DNA from: Bacteroidales bacterium
GTDB lineage: Bacteria; Bacteroidota; Bacteroidia; Bacteroidales; F082
Length of the DNA stretch: 45,447 nucleotides
Reading direction: 5' to 3'
Assembly (NCBI GenBank): GCA_017530365.1
Contig: JAFXMK010000038.1
Location: forward strand, 1-45,447
Under the pieces are notes generated by a model that saw only the letters and a program-made list of their open reading frames with translations, did not search any database and had not been told where the DNA came from. The stretch's first letter is position 1. Each line of letters begins with the position of its first letter. A program made the position numbers and the translations under genes. Positions 32,035 through 39,736 of this stretch are shown here, in pieces.

Positions 32035-34171
32035 TTTTAATCACCAATTCCTTGATGATATTGTCGCATTTGCCGACCTTCTCGATACACCAGAGCAGGT
32101 AACGGGCATCCATGCAGATGGTACGCTGCACCTTGTTCTCGAAGCTCAGGTCGCCGCTCATGGCTTCCCAGTTGCCGTCGAAAGCCAGACCGATGAGGTT
32201 GCCCTCGCCGTCGATGACGGGACTGCCTGAATTACCACCGGTGATGTCGTTGGTGGTGATGAAGTTGACAACCAGCTCGCCGTTTTCGTTGGCATAACGG
32301 CCGTAATCCTTGTTGGCCACGAGGTCGCGCACGTCTTGAGGGATGTCGAACTCCCAGTTGCCGGGCACGTACTTGGCCATCACGCCGTCCATGGTGGTGT
32401 AATAGTTGTAGTTGACGGCATCGGCGGCTTTATAGGGCTCCACGGTGCCGTAGGTCAGGCGCATGGTGAAGTTGGCGTCAGGATAGAAGTTGCGATCCTG
32501 CTGCATCTCCATCAGGCCTTTCATGTAAAGGCGCTCGCCTGCATTGCCGAGGTTCTGGGCCTCTTCATAACGGTCATACAGCGCAACGTAAGAGTCCACA
32601 ATATTGATGCTTAGGGCGTAAATGGGGTCTTTGTCCAAGGCTTTGGGCTTCTGCAACCATTTCTCTAAACGAGCCTTATCGGTAAAGATGGATTTCTCGA
32701 AAGCATTGGCCGCCCATTTGGTAAAATCGCCATTATTGTTCAGGCCAATGAGAATCACGTCATGAGGCATGAGATCGGTGGTGATGTTTTTGTAGAACAG
32801 ACTCAACAAGGCGGCGGTCACATCCTGATCCAAGGCCATGTCATAATCCTTGAAGAAGGCGTCAACACTGGGCTGCATCTTGTTGGCGTAATCCCTGATC
32901 CATTCTTTGTCGGCCTTGGCCACGATGGAGTCGTTCAGGCGACGGAACCTGCGGCTGAAGGCAATGGCTTCACCACCATTCCATCCGGCCTCGCGGTGAT
33001 ACACAAACGACTTTTGGATTTTATCCAAGATCTGCCATTTCTGCTTGATACCCTTGAAGATGTCGCCGTATTCGGCCATACGCTTCGGGTCGGCACCTAC
33101 CCATCTTGCGAAATCTTCCTCTTGGGCTTGGCGGCGTTCATAAACGTGGTTGCGCTTGAGTTGCTTCACTTGGCCGATGTAGTATTTCCAGTAGTTCGAC
33201 ACGCTGGCCTGCTTGGAGGCGTATTTAATGAACACCTCCTGATCGGCGTCCATGTGTTTGCGGTAGTTGTCGAGCTTGGTGGTGCGGCAGTCGATGATGG
33301 CGGGACCTTCTTCTTCGATCACGTTCTTCACGGTGTATGAAGTCGAATAACGGTCGGTGGAGCCGGGATAGCCGAGGATCATGGCATAGTCGCCAGGCTT
33401 TACGCCGTCGAGGTTGATGGGCAGGAACCACTTGCTCTTCATCGGGATGTTGTCGGCACTGTATTCAGCGGGGTTGCCATCCTTGTCGGTATAGACGCGG
33501 AAGATGTTGAAGTCGCCTTTGTGACGGGGCCACGTCCAGTTGTCGGTGTCGGCGCCGAACTTGCCGATGCCCCACGGGGGACAGCACACCAGACGGACGT
33601 CCTTGTATTCATCATATTCGAAGAGGATGAACTGGTTGCCACTGTAGAAAGGCACTACTTCGACGCGTACTTTGCGGTCGCCTTTGCGGTCTTTCTCAAG
33701 CTGACGGATGTTCTTGTCCACGAGCTCTTCGCGTTCGGCCTCGGTAGTCTCAGCGGTGACGCCTGCCAACACGGCTTCGGTCACGTCTTCCACTTGCTTC
33801 AAGAACAAGACGGAAAGACCGGGGTTGGGCAGCTCCTGGCTCTTCTCATTGGCCCAGAAACCATCGGTGAGGTAGTCGTGTTCCACCGAGGAGTGCTTCT
33901 GCACATAGCTCAGGCCGCAGTGGTGGTTGGTGAGCAGCAAGCCCTCGGGGGAGATGATCTCGCCGGTGCAGCCTCCGCCGAACTGGACGATGGCGTCTTT
34001 GATGCTCGGCTGGTTGAAGCTGAAAATCTGCTCGGCGGTGAGCTTGCAGCCCATGGCCTGCATCTCAGCCAGGTTCTGGCCGTTCAAGGAATAAGGCAAC
34101 CACATGCCTTCGTCGGCTCTTGCTATCATCATGGATAGCATTGCCATTACAATCAATAATACCCTCTTCAT
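32027..34171 (-). CDS. dpp7: S46 dipeptidyl-peptidase, DPP7 type
   Basis: Exported serine exopeptidase that releases dipeptides from peptide N-termini, used by Bacteroidota that feed on protein. The 714 residues start with a signal peptide (MKRVLLIVMAMLSMMIARA), then DEGMWLPYSLNG. Catalytic His84 lies in LTNHHCG, the Asp lies in the DTDNWTWPRHKGDFN region, and the nucleophile Ser648 lies in TGGNSGSPVI. Eighteen residues after that Ser is a Gly (AFDGNWEAMSG); Gly here marks DPP7 (hydrophobic P1), Arg marks DPP11 (Asp/Glu P1). A heptamer array forms its leader. Confidence 0.87.
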   Translation of the reverse strand: MKRVLLIVMAMLSMMIARADEGMWLPYSLNGQNLAEMQAMGCKLTAEQIFSFNQPSIKDAIVQFGGGCTGEIISPEGLLLTNHHCGLSYVQKHSSVEHDYLTDGFWANEKSQELPNPGLSVLFLKQVEDVTEAVLAGVTAETTEAEREELVDKNIRQLEKDRKGDRKVRVEVVPFYSGNQFILFEYDEYKDVRLVCCPPWGIGKFGADTDNWTWPRHKGDFNIFRVYTDKDGNPAEYSADNIPMKSKWFLPINLDGVKPGDYAMILGYPGSTDRYSTSYTVKNVIEEEGPAIIDCRTTKLDNYRKHMDADQEVFIKYASKQASVSNYWKYYIGQVKQLKRNHVYERRQAQEEDFARWVGADPKRMAEYGDIFKGIKQKWQILDKIQKSFVYHREAGWNGGEAIAFSRRFRRLNDSIVAKADKEWIRDYANKMQPSVDAFFKDYDMALDQDVTAALLSLFYKNITTDLMPHDVILIGLNNNGDFTKWAANAFEKSIFTDKARLEKWLQKPKALDKDPIYALSINIVDSYVALYDRYEEAQNLGNAGERLYMKGLMEMQQDRNFYPDANFTMRLTYGTVEPYKAADAVNYNYYTTMDGVMAKYVPGNWEFDIPQDVRDLVANKDYGRYANENGELVVNFITTNDITGGNSGSPVIDGEGNLIGLAFDGNWEAMSGDLSFENKVQRTICMDARYLLWCIEKVGKCDNIIKELVIKNE

Positions 34172-34173
34172 AA

Positions 34174-34222
34174 CTTTTATCTTTTATCTCTTATCTTTTA
34201 TCTTTTATCTCTTATCTCTTAT
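34174..34222. repeat. Heptamer array between purC and dpp7
   Basis: Seven tandem 7-bp units (cttttat or ctcttat) with no interruption. On the minus strand they read as purine-rich ataaaag/ataagag. The purC stop codon (34205-34207) and its last five sense codons (IRDKR) fall within the array, and the array ends 2 bp from the dpp7 ATG, so it also forms the dpp7 ribosome-binding region. Confidence 0.9.
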
Positions 34223-35155
34223 CCATCTCCCCACATTCACCTCAATCCTCTTCGCCAGATCTTCCGAATCCGGAGCCTTCTCGAACTTGTGTCCGGTCAC
34301 CTTTTCGTAGAGCTCGATATAGCGTTCCGAAACGCTCTCCACGTACTCGGGCGTCATCTCGGGCACCTGTTGTCCTTCTTTGCCTTGGAAGCCGTTGGCC
34401 ATGAGCCACTCGCGGACGAACTCCTTGGAGAGCTGCACCTGTGGCTCGCCCTTGGCGAAACGTTCCTCGTACTGGTCGGCGATGAAATAGCGCGATGAGT
34501 CGGGGGTGTGGATCTCGTCCATCAGCACGATCTGGTCGCCGATCTTGCCGAATTCATATTTGGTGTCAACCAAGATCAGGCCTTGCTTGGCGGCGATTTC
34601 AGTGCCTCTCTGGAAGAGCTTGCGGGTGATGTCCTCAATCTGGGCATAATCCTTCTCGCTGATCAAGCCACGGGCGATGATCTCCTCACGGGAGATGTCC
34701 TCGTCGTGGCCTTCTTCGGCCTTGGTGGTCGGGGTGATGATAGGCTCGGCAAAACGCTGGTGTTCCTTCATGCCGTCGGGGATCTGCACGCCGCAGATGG
34801 TGTGCTGTCCGCTCTTGTAGGTGCGCCATGAGCTGCCGGTGAGGTAGCCACGGATGATCATCTCGATGGGGAAGGGCTTGCAGAGGCGTCCCACGGTGAC
34901 CATCGGGTCGGGGGTGGCAAGCTTCCAGTTGGGCACGATGTCGGCGGTGGCGTCGAGAAACATGGCGGCGATCTGGTTCAGCACTTGGCCTTTGTAGGGG
35001 ATGCCCTTGGGCAGGATGACGTCAAAGGCGGAGATGCGGTCGGTGGCCACCATCACCATGTATTCATCATTAATAAAATAACAGTCGCGGACCTTGCCGT
35101 GATATACCTTGGTTTGGCCAGGGAATTGGTAATCTGTTCTTGTTAAAGCGTTCAT
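34205..35155 (-). CDS. purC: Phosphoribosylaminoimidazole-succinocarboxamide synthase
   Basis: SAICAR synthase, which joins CAIR and aspartate in purine synthesis. At 316 residues it is the longer, yeast-like form. Motifs: [34 protein letters not shown] near the N-terminus, [49 protein letters not shown] and a C-terminal [14 protein letters not shown]. The last residues (IRDKR) and the stop are encoded by the heptamer array at 34174-34222, so the original C-terminus may have been different. It is separated from phoH by an octamer array. Confidence 0.95.
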   Translation of the reverse strand: MNALTRTDYQFPGQTKVYHGKVRDCYFINDEYMVMVATDRISAFDVILPKGIPYKGQVLNQIAAMFLDATADIVPNWKLATPDPMVTVGRLCKPFPIEMIIRGYLTGSSWRTYKSGQHTICGVQIPDGMKEHQRFAEPIITPTTKAEEGHDEDISREEIIARGLISEKDYAQIEDITRKLFQRGTEIAAKQGLILVDTKYEFGKIGDQIVLMDEIHTPDSSRYFIADQYEERFAKGEPQVQLSKEFVREWLMANGFQGKEGQQVPEMTPEYVESVSERYIELYEKVTGHKFEKAPDSEDLAKRIEVNVGRWIRDKR

Positions 35156-35161
35156 TATATT

Positions 35162-35223
35162 CAGTTGTTAGTTGTTCAGTTGTTCAGTTGTTCAGTTGTT
35201 CAGTTGTTCAGTTGTTCAGTTGT
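35162..35223. repeat. Octamer array between phoH and purC
   Basis: Six exact agttgttc units (35170-35217) plus partial ones on both sides. The phoH stop codon (35200-35202) and its last seven codons (TTEQLNN) lie in the array. The rest forms the leader of purC. The same octamer appears at 4724-4814. Confidence 0.9.
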
Positions 35224-36192
35224 CATTGCTTCGCCATTTTCTTCTGTCTCCTGCCTTCTCTTATAAGCGTTGATGATATCCGTCACCAGCTTATGCCTCA
35301 CCACATCCTTGTCGTCGAGCATGATGAATTCGATGCCGGGGACGTCCTTGAGCACCTCCATCGCCTGGGGCAGCCCCGACGGGGTCTTGGGCGGCAGGTC
35401 GATCTGGGTGATGTCGCCTGTGACGATGAACTTGGCGGAGCGTCCCATGCGGGTGAGGAACATCTTGAGTTGGCTTCGTGTGGCGTTCTGGGCTTCGTCC
35501 AGAATCACGAAAGCGTGGTCCAGGGTGCGGCCGCGCATGAAGGCCAACGGCGCCACTTCGATGGTGTGGTCCTCGAGATAGCCTTCCAGTTTTGACGAAG
35601 GGATCATGTCGCGCAAGGCGTCGTACAAAGGTTGGAGATAAGGGTCAAGTTTATCCTTCAGATCGCCAGGAAGGAAGCCCAGATGTTCTTCGGCTTCCAC
35701 GGCGGGACGTGTCAGGATGATCCTCCTGACCTGTTTTGCCTTCAGCGCCCTGACGGCCAACGCCACGGCGGTGTAGGTCTTGCCGGTGCCTGCCGGGCCG
35801 ATGGCGAAGATCAGGTCCTTGTGCTCCGAGGCGCTCACCATCCGCTTTTGGTTGGCGGTGATGGCTCTCACGGGCATGCCGCCGCGACCGAAGACCAGCA
35901 CATCGCTCTCCGACATCTTCTGCTGCAGCTCCATGTCGGAGTTGGCCTTCATCACGTCGTCAATGTCGCGTTCGTCAATTTTCCCTTTCCGCTCGAGCTG
36001 CACGGAGAGCATCTCGAAGCGGTTGATGAAAAACTCCATCTCTTCCTCGTCGCCCATCACCTTCACGAAATCGCCGCGGGCGATGATCTTCAGCTTGGGA
36101 AACAGGGATTTCACTTTGTCCAGATACTTGTCGTTCGGCCCATAAAGGTCCTTGGGATCGACATTTTCTATCTGGAGTATCTGTTCTGCCAT
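35200..36192 (-). CDS. phoH: PhoH-family ATPase
   Basis: Cytoplasmic P-loop ATPase related to PhoH/YbeZ, linked to RNA metabolism and ribosome quality control (often with YbeY). I choose the ATG at 36190-36192 (MAEQILQIENVDPKDLYGPND; 330 residues), as a longer reading would start inside the promoter. The N-terminal part (to about 110) is a KH-like alpha/beta region. The ATPase domain has Walker A FAIGPAGTGKTYTAVALAVRAL and Walker B HAFVILDEAQNATRSQLKMFLTRMG, plus VTGDITQIDLP. The C-terminal TTEQLNN and stop come from the octamer array. Confidence 0.92.
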   Translation of the reverse strand: MAEQILQIENVDPKDLYGPNDKYLDKVKSLFPKLKIIARGDFVKVMGDEEEMEFFINRFEMLSVQLERKGKIDERDIDDVMKANSDMELQQKMSESDVLVFGRGGMPVRAITANQKRMVSASEHKDLIFAIGPAGTGKTYTAVALAVRALKAKQVRRIILTRPAVEAEEHLGFLPGDLKDKLDPYLQPLYDALRDMIPSSKLEGYLEDHTIEVAPLAFMRGRTLDHAFVILDEAQNATRSQLKMFLTRMGRSAKFIVTGDITQIDLPPKTPSGLPQAMEVLKDVPGIEFIMLDDKDVVRHKLVTDIINAYKRRQETEENGEAMTTEQLNN

Positions 36193-36211
36193 TTTTGTTC
36201 GTAAATTTTTG

Positions 36212-36219
36212 CAAAGGTA
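36212..36219 (-). promoter_or_regulatory. Promoter -7 box of phoH
   Basis: Minus-strand TACCTTTG (TAnnTTTG), 19 bp before the chosen phoH start. Confidence 0.6.
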
Positions 36220-36255
36220 ATGAATTGTTTTTTTTCTTTTTTTCATATTTAGTGT

Positions 36256-36263
36256 TATCTTTG
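36256..36263 (+). promoter_or_regulatory. Promoter -7 box of the SAM hydrolase gene
   Basis: TATCTTTG followed by CAATC, 28 bp before the ATG. It is divergent from the phoH promoter. Confidence 0.65.
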
Positions 36264-36291
36264 CAATCACAAAATTTTTTTCGAGTTACAG

Positions 36292-37071
36292 ATGGCGATC
36301 ATTACGTTGACAAGCGACTGGGGTACCTCTGATTACTACGCTGCGGCGGTGAAGGGAGTGATTCTCTCACAGGTGCCGAACGTTACCATCGTCGATATCA
36401 CCCACGACATCAGTCCTTTCAACGTGGCCGAGGCGGGCTTTACCGTGCACAACTGCTATCGTAACTTCCCCGAAGGCACCATCCACATCATCGCTGTCGA
36501 GACCATCGAGTCGGACGTGAATCCGCATGTGGTGGTGAAGGCGCATGGGCAGTATTTCATCTCTACTGACAATGGTATTTTCAGCCACATCCTTGATGGT
36601 GAATATGAGGAGGCGGTGTTTATCGACGTGGAGCAGGACACCGACTTTTACACTTTCAGTACCCGCGACCGTTTTGCCAAGGTGGCAGTGATGATTGCCA
36701 AAGGCGAGCCACTGTCGAACATTGGTGCCAAGCGTGAGCGTCTCAACGACGGAGGTTCTTTCTGTGCCATCGTGAAAAACAACATCATTGAGGGTATTGT
36801 CATGCATATCGATGCCTACGACAACCTCATCACCAACATTTCCAGGGAGTTGTTCAACGAAGTGGGGAAGGGGAGGAACTTTGTCATTAAGGTGAAGGGT
36901 GACCTTTATACCATCGATGAGCTATCGGAGAGCTATGACGATGTGGATCCGTTGGATCCCGTGGCATTGTTCGGCACGCACGGTTATCTCGAAATTGCCC
37001 TCAACCACGCCAAGATGGCTTCACTTTGGGGCATCGACATCCGTTCGACGATCCAGGTAGTGTTTGAGTGA
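36292..37071 (+). CDS. S-adenosylmethionine hydrolase (DUF62) family protein
   Basis: 259 residues of the SAM hydroxide adenosyltransferase / DUF62 family, which splits S-adenosylmethionine to adenosine and methionine with water; halogenases are relatives. It starts MAIITLTSDWGTSDYYAAAVKGVILSQ, with the conserved Asp in TSDWG, and continues VTIVDITHDISPFNVAEAGFTVHNCY, then FISTDNGIFSHIL and a C-terminal beta domain (IDAYDNLITNIS, ALFGTHGYLEIALNHAKMASLWG). The gene ends 4 bp from the end of the RHS island fragment, so it marks the border of conserved DNA. Confidence 0.9.
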   Translation: MAIITLTSDWGTSDYYAAAVKGVILSQVPNVTIVDITHDISPFNVAEAGFTVHNCYRNFPEGTIHIIAVETIESDVNPHVVVKAHGQYFISTDNGIFSHILDGEYEEAVFIDVEQDTDFYTFSTRDRFAKVAVMIAKGEPLSNIGAKRERLNDGGSFCAIVKNNIIEGIVMHIDAYDNLITNISRELFNEVGKGRNFVIKVKGDLYTIDELSESYDDVDPLDPVALFGTHGYLEIALNHAKMASLWGIDIRSTIQVVFE

Positions 37072-37075
37072 TTTT

Positions 37076-37504
37076 TTATCTTATTGTTTTCATACGCTCT
37101 TCCATGCTGATCTGTTGCTGGTCGTAGCCGTATGTGTAGCAGATGCTGTCGTTGCCCTGCCAGACCACACTCACCTTGTCGAATCCCGTGTAGGCGACGG
37201 TCTGGCTCGACGAGGGGAACAGCTCGGCCATGGACTGTGCGAGGGTGGTGGCGTGTACCTTGGTGGCGTCGAACACGGGCTGCGAGAACACCGGGGTCAC
37301 TTGAGGAATGCCGTTCACTGCCGTCACGGCCTGCTTCGAGGTCATGCGGCCCAGGGCATCGTAGGTCACAGTGCAGGCCAAGTCCTGCCCCGAGGGCCTT
37401 GACAGGGTGATGCCCATCAGGCGGTTCATGTCGTCGTATGTGAAGGTCTCTTTCAAGTTCTTGATGTTGTCCTTTCGTGAGGCTAAAAATATTATTACAA
37501 ACAA
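37076..37504 (-). pseudogene. Truncated RHS fragment at the island edge
   Basis: 142 codons of RHS core, with no tip. It begins after the immunity-type gene with a TTG in a frame reading LASRKDNIKNLKETFTYDDMNRLMGI, then VTYDALGRMTSKQAVTAVNGIPQV, and ends SICYTYGYDQQQISMEERMKTIR. The homologous place in the 735-residue RHS protein reads SLSYTYGYDHQRISMEEHVGNTTRTKRY, so the last residues diverge and the rest of the core is lost. It is the 3' relic of the cassette array, 4 bp from the convergent SAM hydrolase gene. Unlikely to be a working toxin. Confidence 0.75.
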
Positions 37505-37507
37505 ATG

Positions 37508-38269
37508 CTACAAGTCAGGATAATATCTCTTTAGTTCTTGGATGCAGGAGGTGTTTTTATCTGCTGGTGTAAATACAAATTTAAAAATAAACTCTTTTAA
37601 ATTGTCACCAAAATTGAAAATAATTTGTCCTGTTTCTTTTTTGAAAAATATCATATATTCGTAACTATATAGCTTCATTTTTTTGTTCAAAAATGGTACC
37701 ATTTCGTATTGCTTTTGATAGAAAGAATACCTGCGACCCAATCTAGTTGGAAGGGAGATCTTTGTAAAGACATGAGTGCCTTCGATGAACATATACAATG
37801 ACAGAGTGTCTCCAAACGATTGTAAATCTATGCTGTCAAGAGAAACAACACCGTTGATGGAAGCTTTGAAATACTTGTCGTCATCGAAAAATAACACTAA
37901 ACGGTGAAGAGTATTGTCCACTCGATTCATATAGATATTGGTGTCGGGATTTTCACCGGCATAGCCCATATACCATTGCCGTTCAAGATAACAGCATGTT
38001 ATTTCCAACACATCGGGATTACAGGATTCTTTTCCAATCCAAAAGTTTCTATCATCAAGAAGATTATCTCCAAGGACAATCAAACTGTCTTCTGTCGTAT
38101 AGGTGCCATAAAAGTATTCTCCCCCAGGTAGCCGAAACGACAAGGAATCGTCAGAAATGCAAACAAACCCTTTTCCTGAAGATTCTTGATAATACTTAGG
38201 TTGGTGGTTTTGGCAAAAAGACACATTGACTGTCAACAGCAGTATAAAGAATACTATTTGTTTCATCAT
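37508..38269 (-). CDS. Secreted protein of unknown function in the RHS array
   Basis: 253 residues with a signal peptide (MMKQIVFFILLLTVNVSFCQ) and no lipobox. The mature part is beta-rich and aromatic (FRLPGGEYFYGTYTTEDSLIVLGDNLLDDR, DVLEITCCYLERQWYMGYAG, VLFFDDDKYFKASINGVVSL). AT-rich compared with the RHS tails beside it. It directly precedes an RHS fragment (3-bp gap), as the immunity genes in the other cassettes do, so it may be an orphan periplasmic immunity gene. No family recognised. Confidence 0.6.
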   Translation of the reverse strand: MMKQIVFFILLLTVNVSFCQNHQPKYYQESSGKGFVCISDDSLSFRLPGGEYFYGTYTTEDSLIVLGDNLLDDRNFWIGKESCNPDVLEITCCYLERQWYMGYAGENPDTNIYMNRVDNTLHRLVLFFDDDKYFKASINGVVSLDSIDLQSFGDTLSLYMFIEGTHVFTKISLPTRLGRRYSFYQKQYEMVPFLNKKMKLYSYEYMIFFKKETGQIIFNFGDNLKEFIFKFVFTPADKNTSCIQELKRYYPDL

Positions 38270-38279
38270 GAAGGATTTA

Positions 38280-38429
38280 TTATGGTTTGAGTCTGTATTT
38301 TATAAACGAAATGTTGTATAAATATCTCGGTATTGGATGGTAGTTTAAACCCGGAGACGTAAATGTTTTCATAATATTAGTTCCTTCTGGTTCAATGAAA
38401 TCTAATTCAATTGAACCATCAGGATTCAT
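38280..38429 (-). other. Short orphan reading frame, possible tip remnant
   Basis: 49 codons (MNPDGSIELDFIEPEGTNIMK, ending YLYNISFIKYRLKP) in a 199-bp gap between two immunity-type genes. It has the position and AT-rich composition of the variable parts of the array, so it may be the leftover 3' end of a deleted toxin tip. The rest of the gap shows no feature. Weakly supported. Confidence 0.35.
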
Positions 38430-38468
38430 TCTTATTCTTTTGCAATTGTTTCATGTTAATTACAGGGG

Positions 38469-39140
38469 TCAAAAATGAATTGTAAATCGGTCTGTGACAA
38501 ATCCTTCGTCTATCATTTGGATATTCAGGTTAAGGACAAAATCCATCGTTTCGATACTGTTATCTCCCGTCCATCCCTCATTTTGTAAAAGCCCTATCAA
38601 TCCTTCTTTGCTGGTTTTAAGGACCTCACCTTGATTCAATTGGTGCTTATTCACAAAATCCAAAAAACCGATAGCATTCTTTATTCTTTTATCCATTGGA
38701 TAATCCCATAAGAATTCTTGTGTTTGTTCGTCATATTCATAACAGATAACGCCTTTGATTTTTTCATTGTTGATTTCAACTTTAGAGATATAAGCGCTGT
38801 ACAAATTAAAAAAAGAGCATAAAAAACGTATGGCATATTTTTCCAAGCCAAATTCAAACGGCAATTTATCCTTTGCTTTTTGAACGGCTGTTCTTAACTG
38901 CTCGTCATTAAAATAAACACCAGGATGAAGATGTAGATCCTCTTTAAAACGAGAATAACGTCCTACCACAGCGTTTAATTCATCAAAGATTCTTTGTTCT
39001 GCTTCGGATAAACAACAGAGATTTATTTCCAAGTCGTAAGATTCATAAAAAGCATTACAAAAAGACTCTCCTGTTATCTTATCGGAAAGATAAGATTCTA
39101 TAATCCAGTACAAATATTTCTTGTCAGTTTTGTTAAACAT
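38469..39140 (-). CDS. Colicin D-like immunity protein
   Basis: 223 residues, cytoplasmic (no signal). The first 110 or so residues fit the colicin-immunity pattern seen in Bacteroidota toxin loci: YLYWIIESYLSDKITGESFCNAFYESYDLEINL, then LSEAEQRIFDELNAVVGRYSRFKEDL, then GVYFNDEQLRTAVQKAKDKL. The second half is alpha/beta with acidic stretches. Colicin D-type immunity proteins block tRNA-cleaving toxins. No matching tRNase tip remains in the window, so this looks like an orphan kept from a lost cassette. It follows the lipoprotein gene by 5 bp. Confidence 0.62.
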   Translation of the reverse strand: MFNKTDKKYLYWIIESYLSDKITGESFCNAFYESYDLEINLCCLSEAEQRIFDELNAVVGRYSRFKEDLHLHPGVYFNDEQLRTAVQKAKDKLPFEFGLEKYAIRFLCSFFNLYSAYISKVEINNEKIKGVICYEYDEQTQEFLWDYPMDKRIKNAIGFLDFVNKHQLNQGEVLKTSKEGLIGLLQNEGWTGDNSIETMDFVLNLNIQMIDEGFVTDRFTIHF

Positions 39141-39145
39141 ATTTT

Positions 39146-39736
39146 TTATTTTTCACATTTTAATTTGAGCTTTTCCGGAACTCCAAGTTCTTGTTTCTTT
39201 TTCAAATATTGATCAAAAGTAAGAGGGCCGTAAACATCCGAAGTTTTCAGATCAAGTATCCAATAATCATGGTATTGGGAATTGTTAATCATTTCCCAAT
39301 AATCATCGTAGTTTGTTAGTGGTTCTTTAGGCCTTCCCAAAAATGTTGAATTGCTGTCAAATGGACAAGGGAGTGTTTGAAGAGGACCAAAAACGCTGTC
39401 TAACGGTTTGCGATCGGCAAGCAAAAATGAACTATCCTTCACACTTTCATTAATATGTCCGCTAATAATAGTGCCGTATCCTGAACCTGATTCTATAATG
39501 AACCACGTGTATGCCGTATCATCATTTGGATAATAATGAAAAAAACGTCCACTGCATAAATGTTGAATGTTAGGGTTGCCAGAGCGAACCCATGATTCCG
39601 TATCTCCATGAAAGAGTCGTATTTCTTCAACACCTTCAGCTCCTTGTTCTTGTGCAATTTCGCACGAGGTCGTGTTACAACCACTAAATAGCGTAGTGAT
39701 GATAAATATACATAAATAAAGATCTCTTATTCTCAT
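39146..39736 (-). CDS. Lipoprotein, probable immunity to the adjacent RHS tip
   Basis: 196 residues. Signal with lipobox LFSGC (Cys20) in MRIRDLYLCIFIITTLFSGCNTT, so likely membrane-anchored in the envelope. The body is aromatic-rich (FFHYYPNDDTAYTWFIIESGSGY) and the end reads DLKTSDVYGPLTFDQYLKKKQELGVPEKLKL. Its ATG overlaps the TGA of the RHS gene upstream (ATGA at 39733-39736), a tight coupling expected of a toxin-immunity pair. I do not recognise the family firmly; DUF3997-type lipoproteins are similar in style. Confidence 0.6.
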   Translation of the reverse strand: MRIRDLYLCIFIITTLFSGCNTTSCEIAQEQGAEGVEEIRLFHGDTESWVRSGNPNIQHLCSGRFFHYYPNDDTAYTWFIIESGSGYGTIISGHINESVKDSSFLLADRKPLDSVFGPLQTLPCPFDSNSTFLGRPKEPLTNYDDYWEMINNSQYHDYWILDLKTSDVYGPLTFDQYLKKKQELGVPEKLKLKCEK

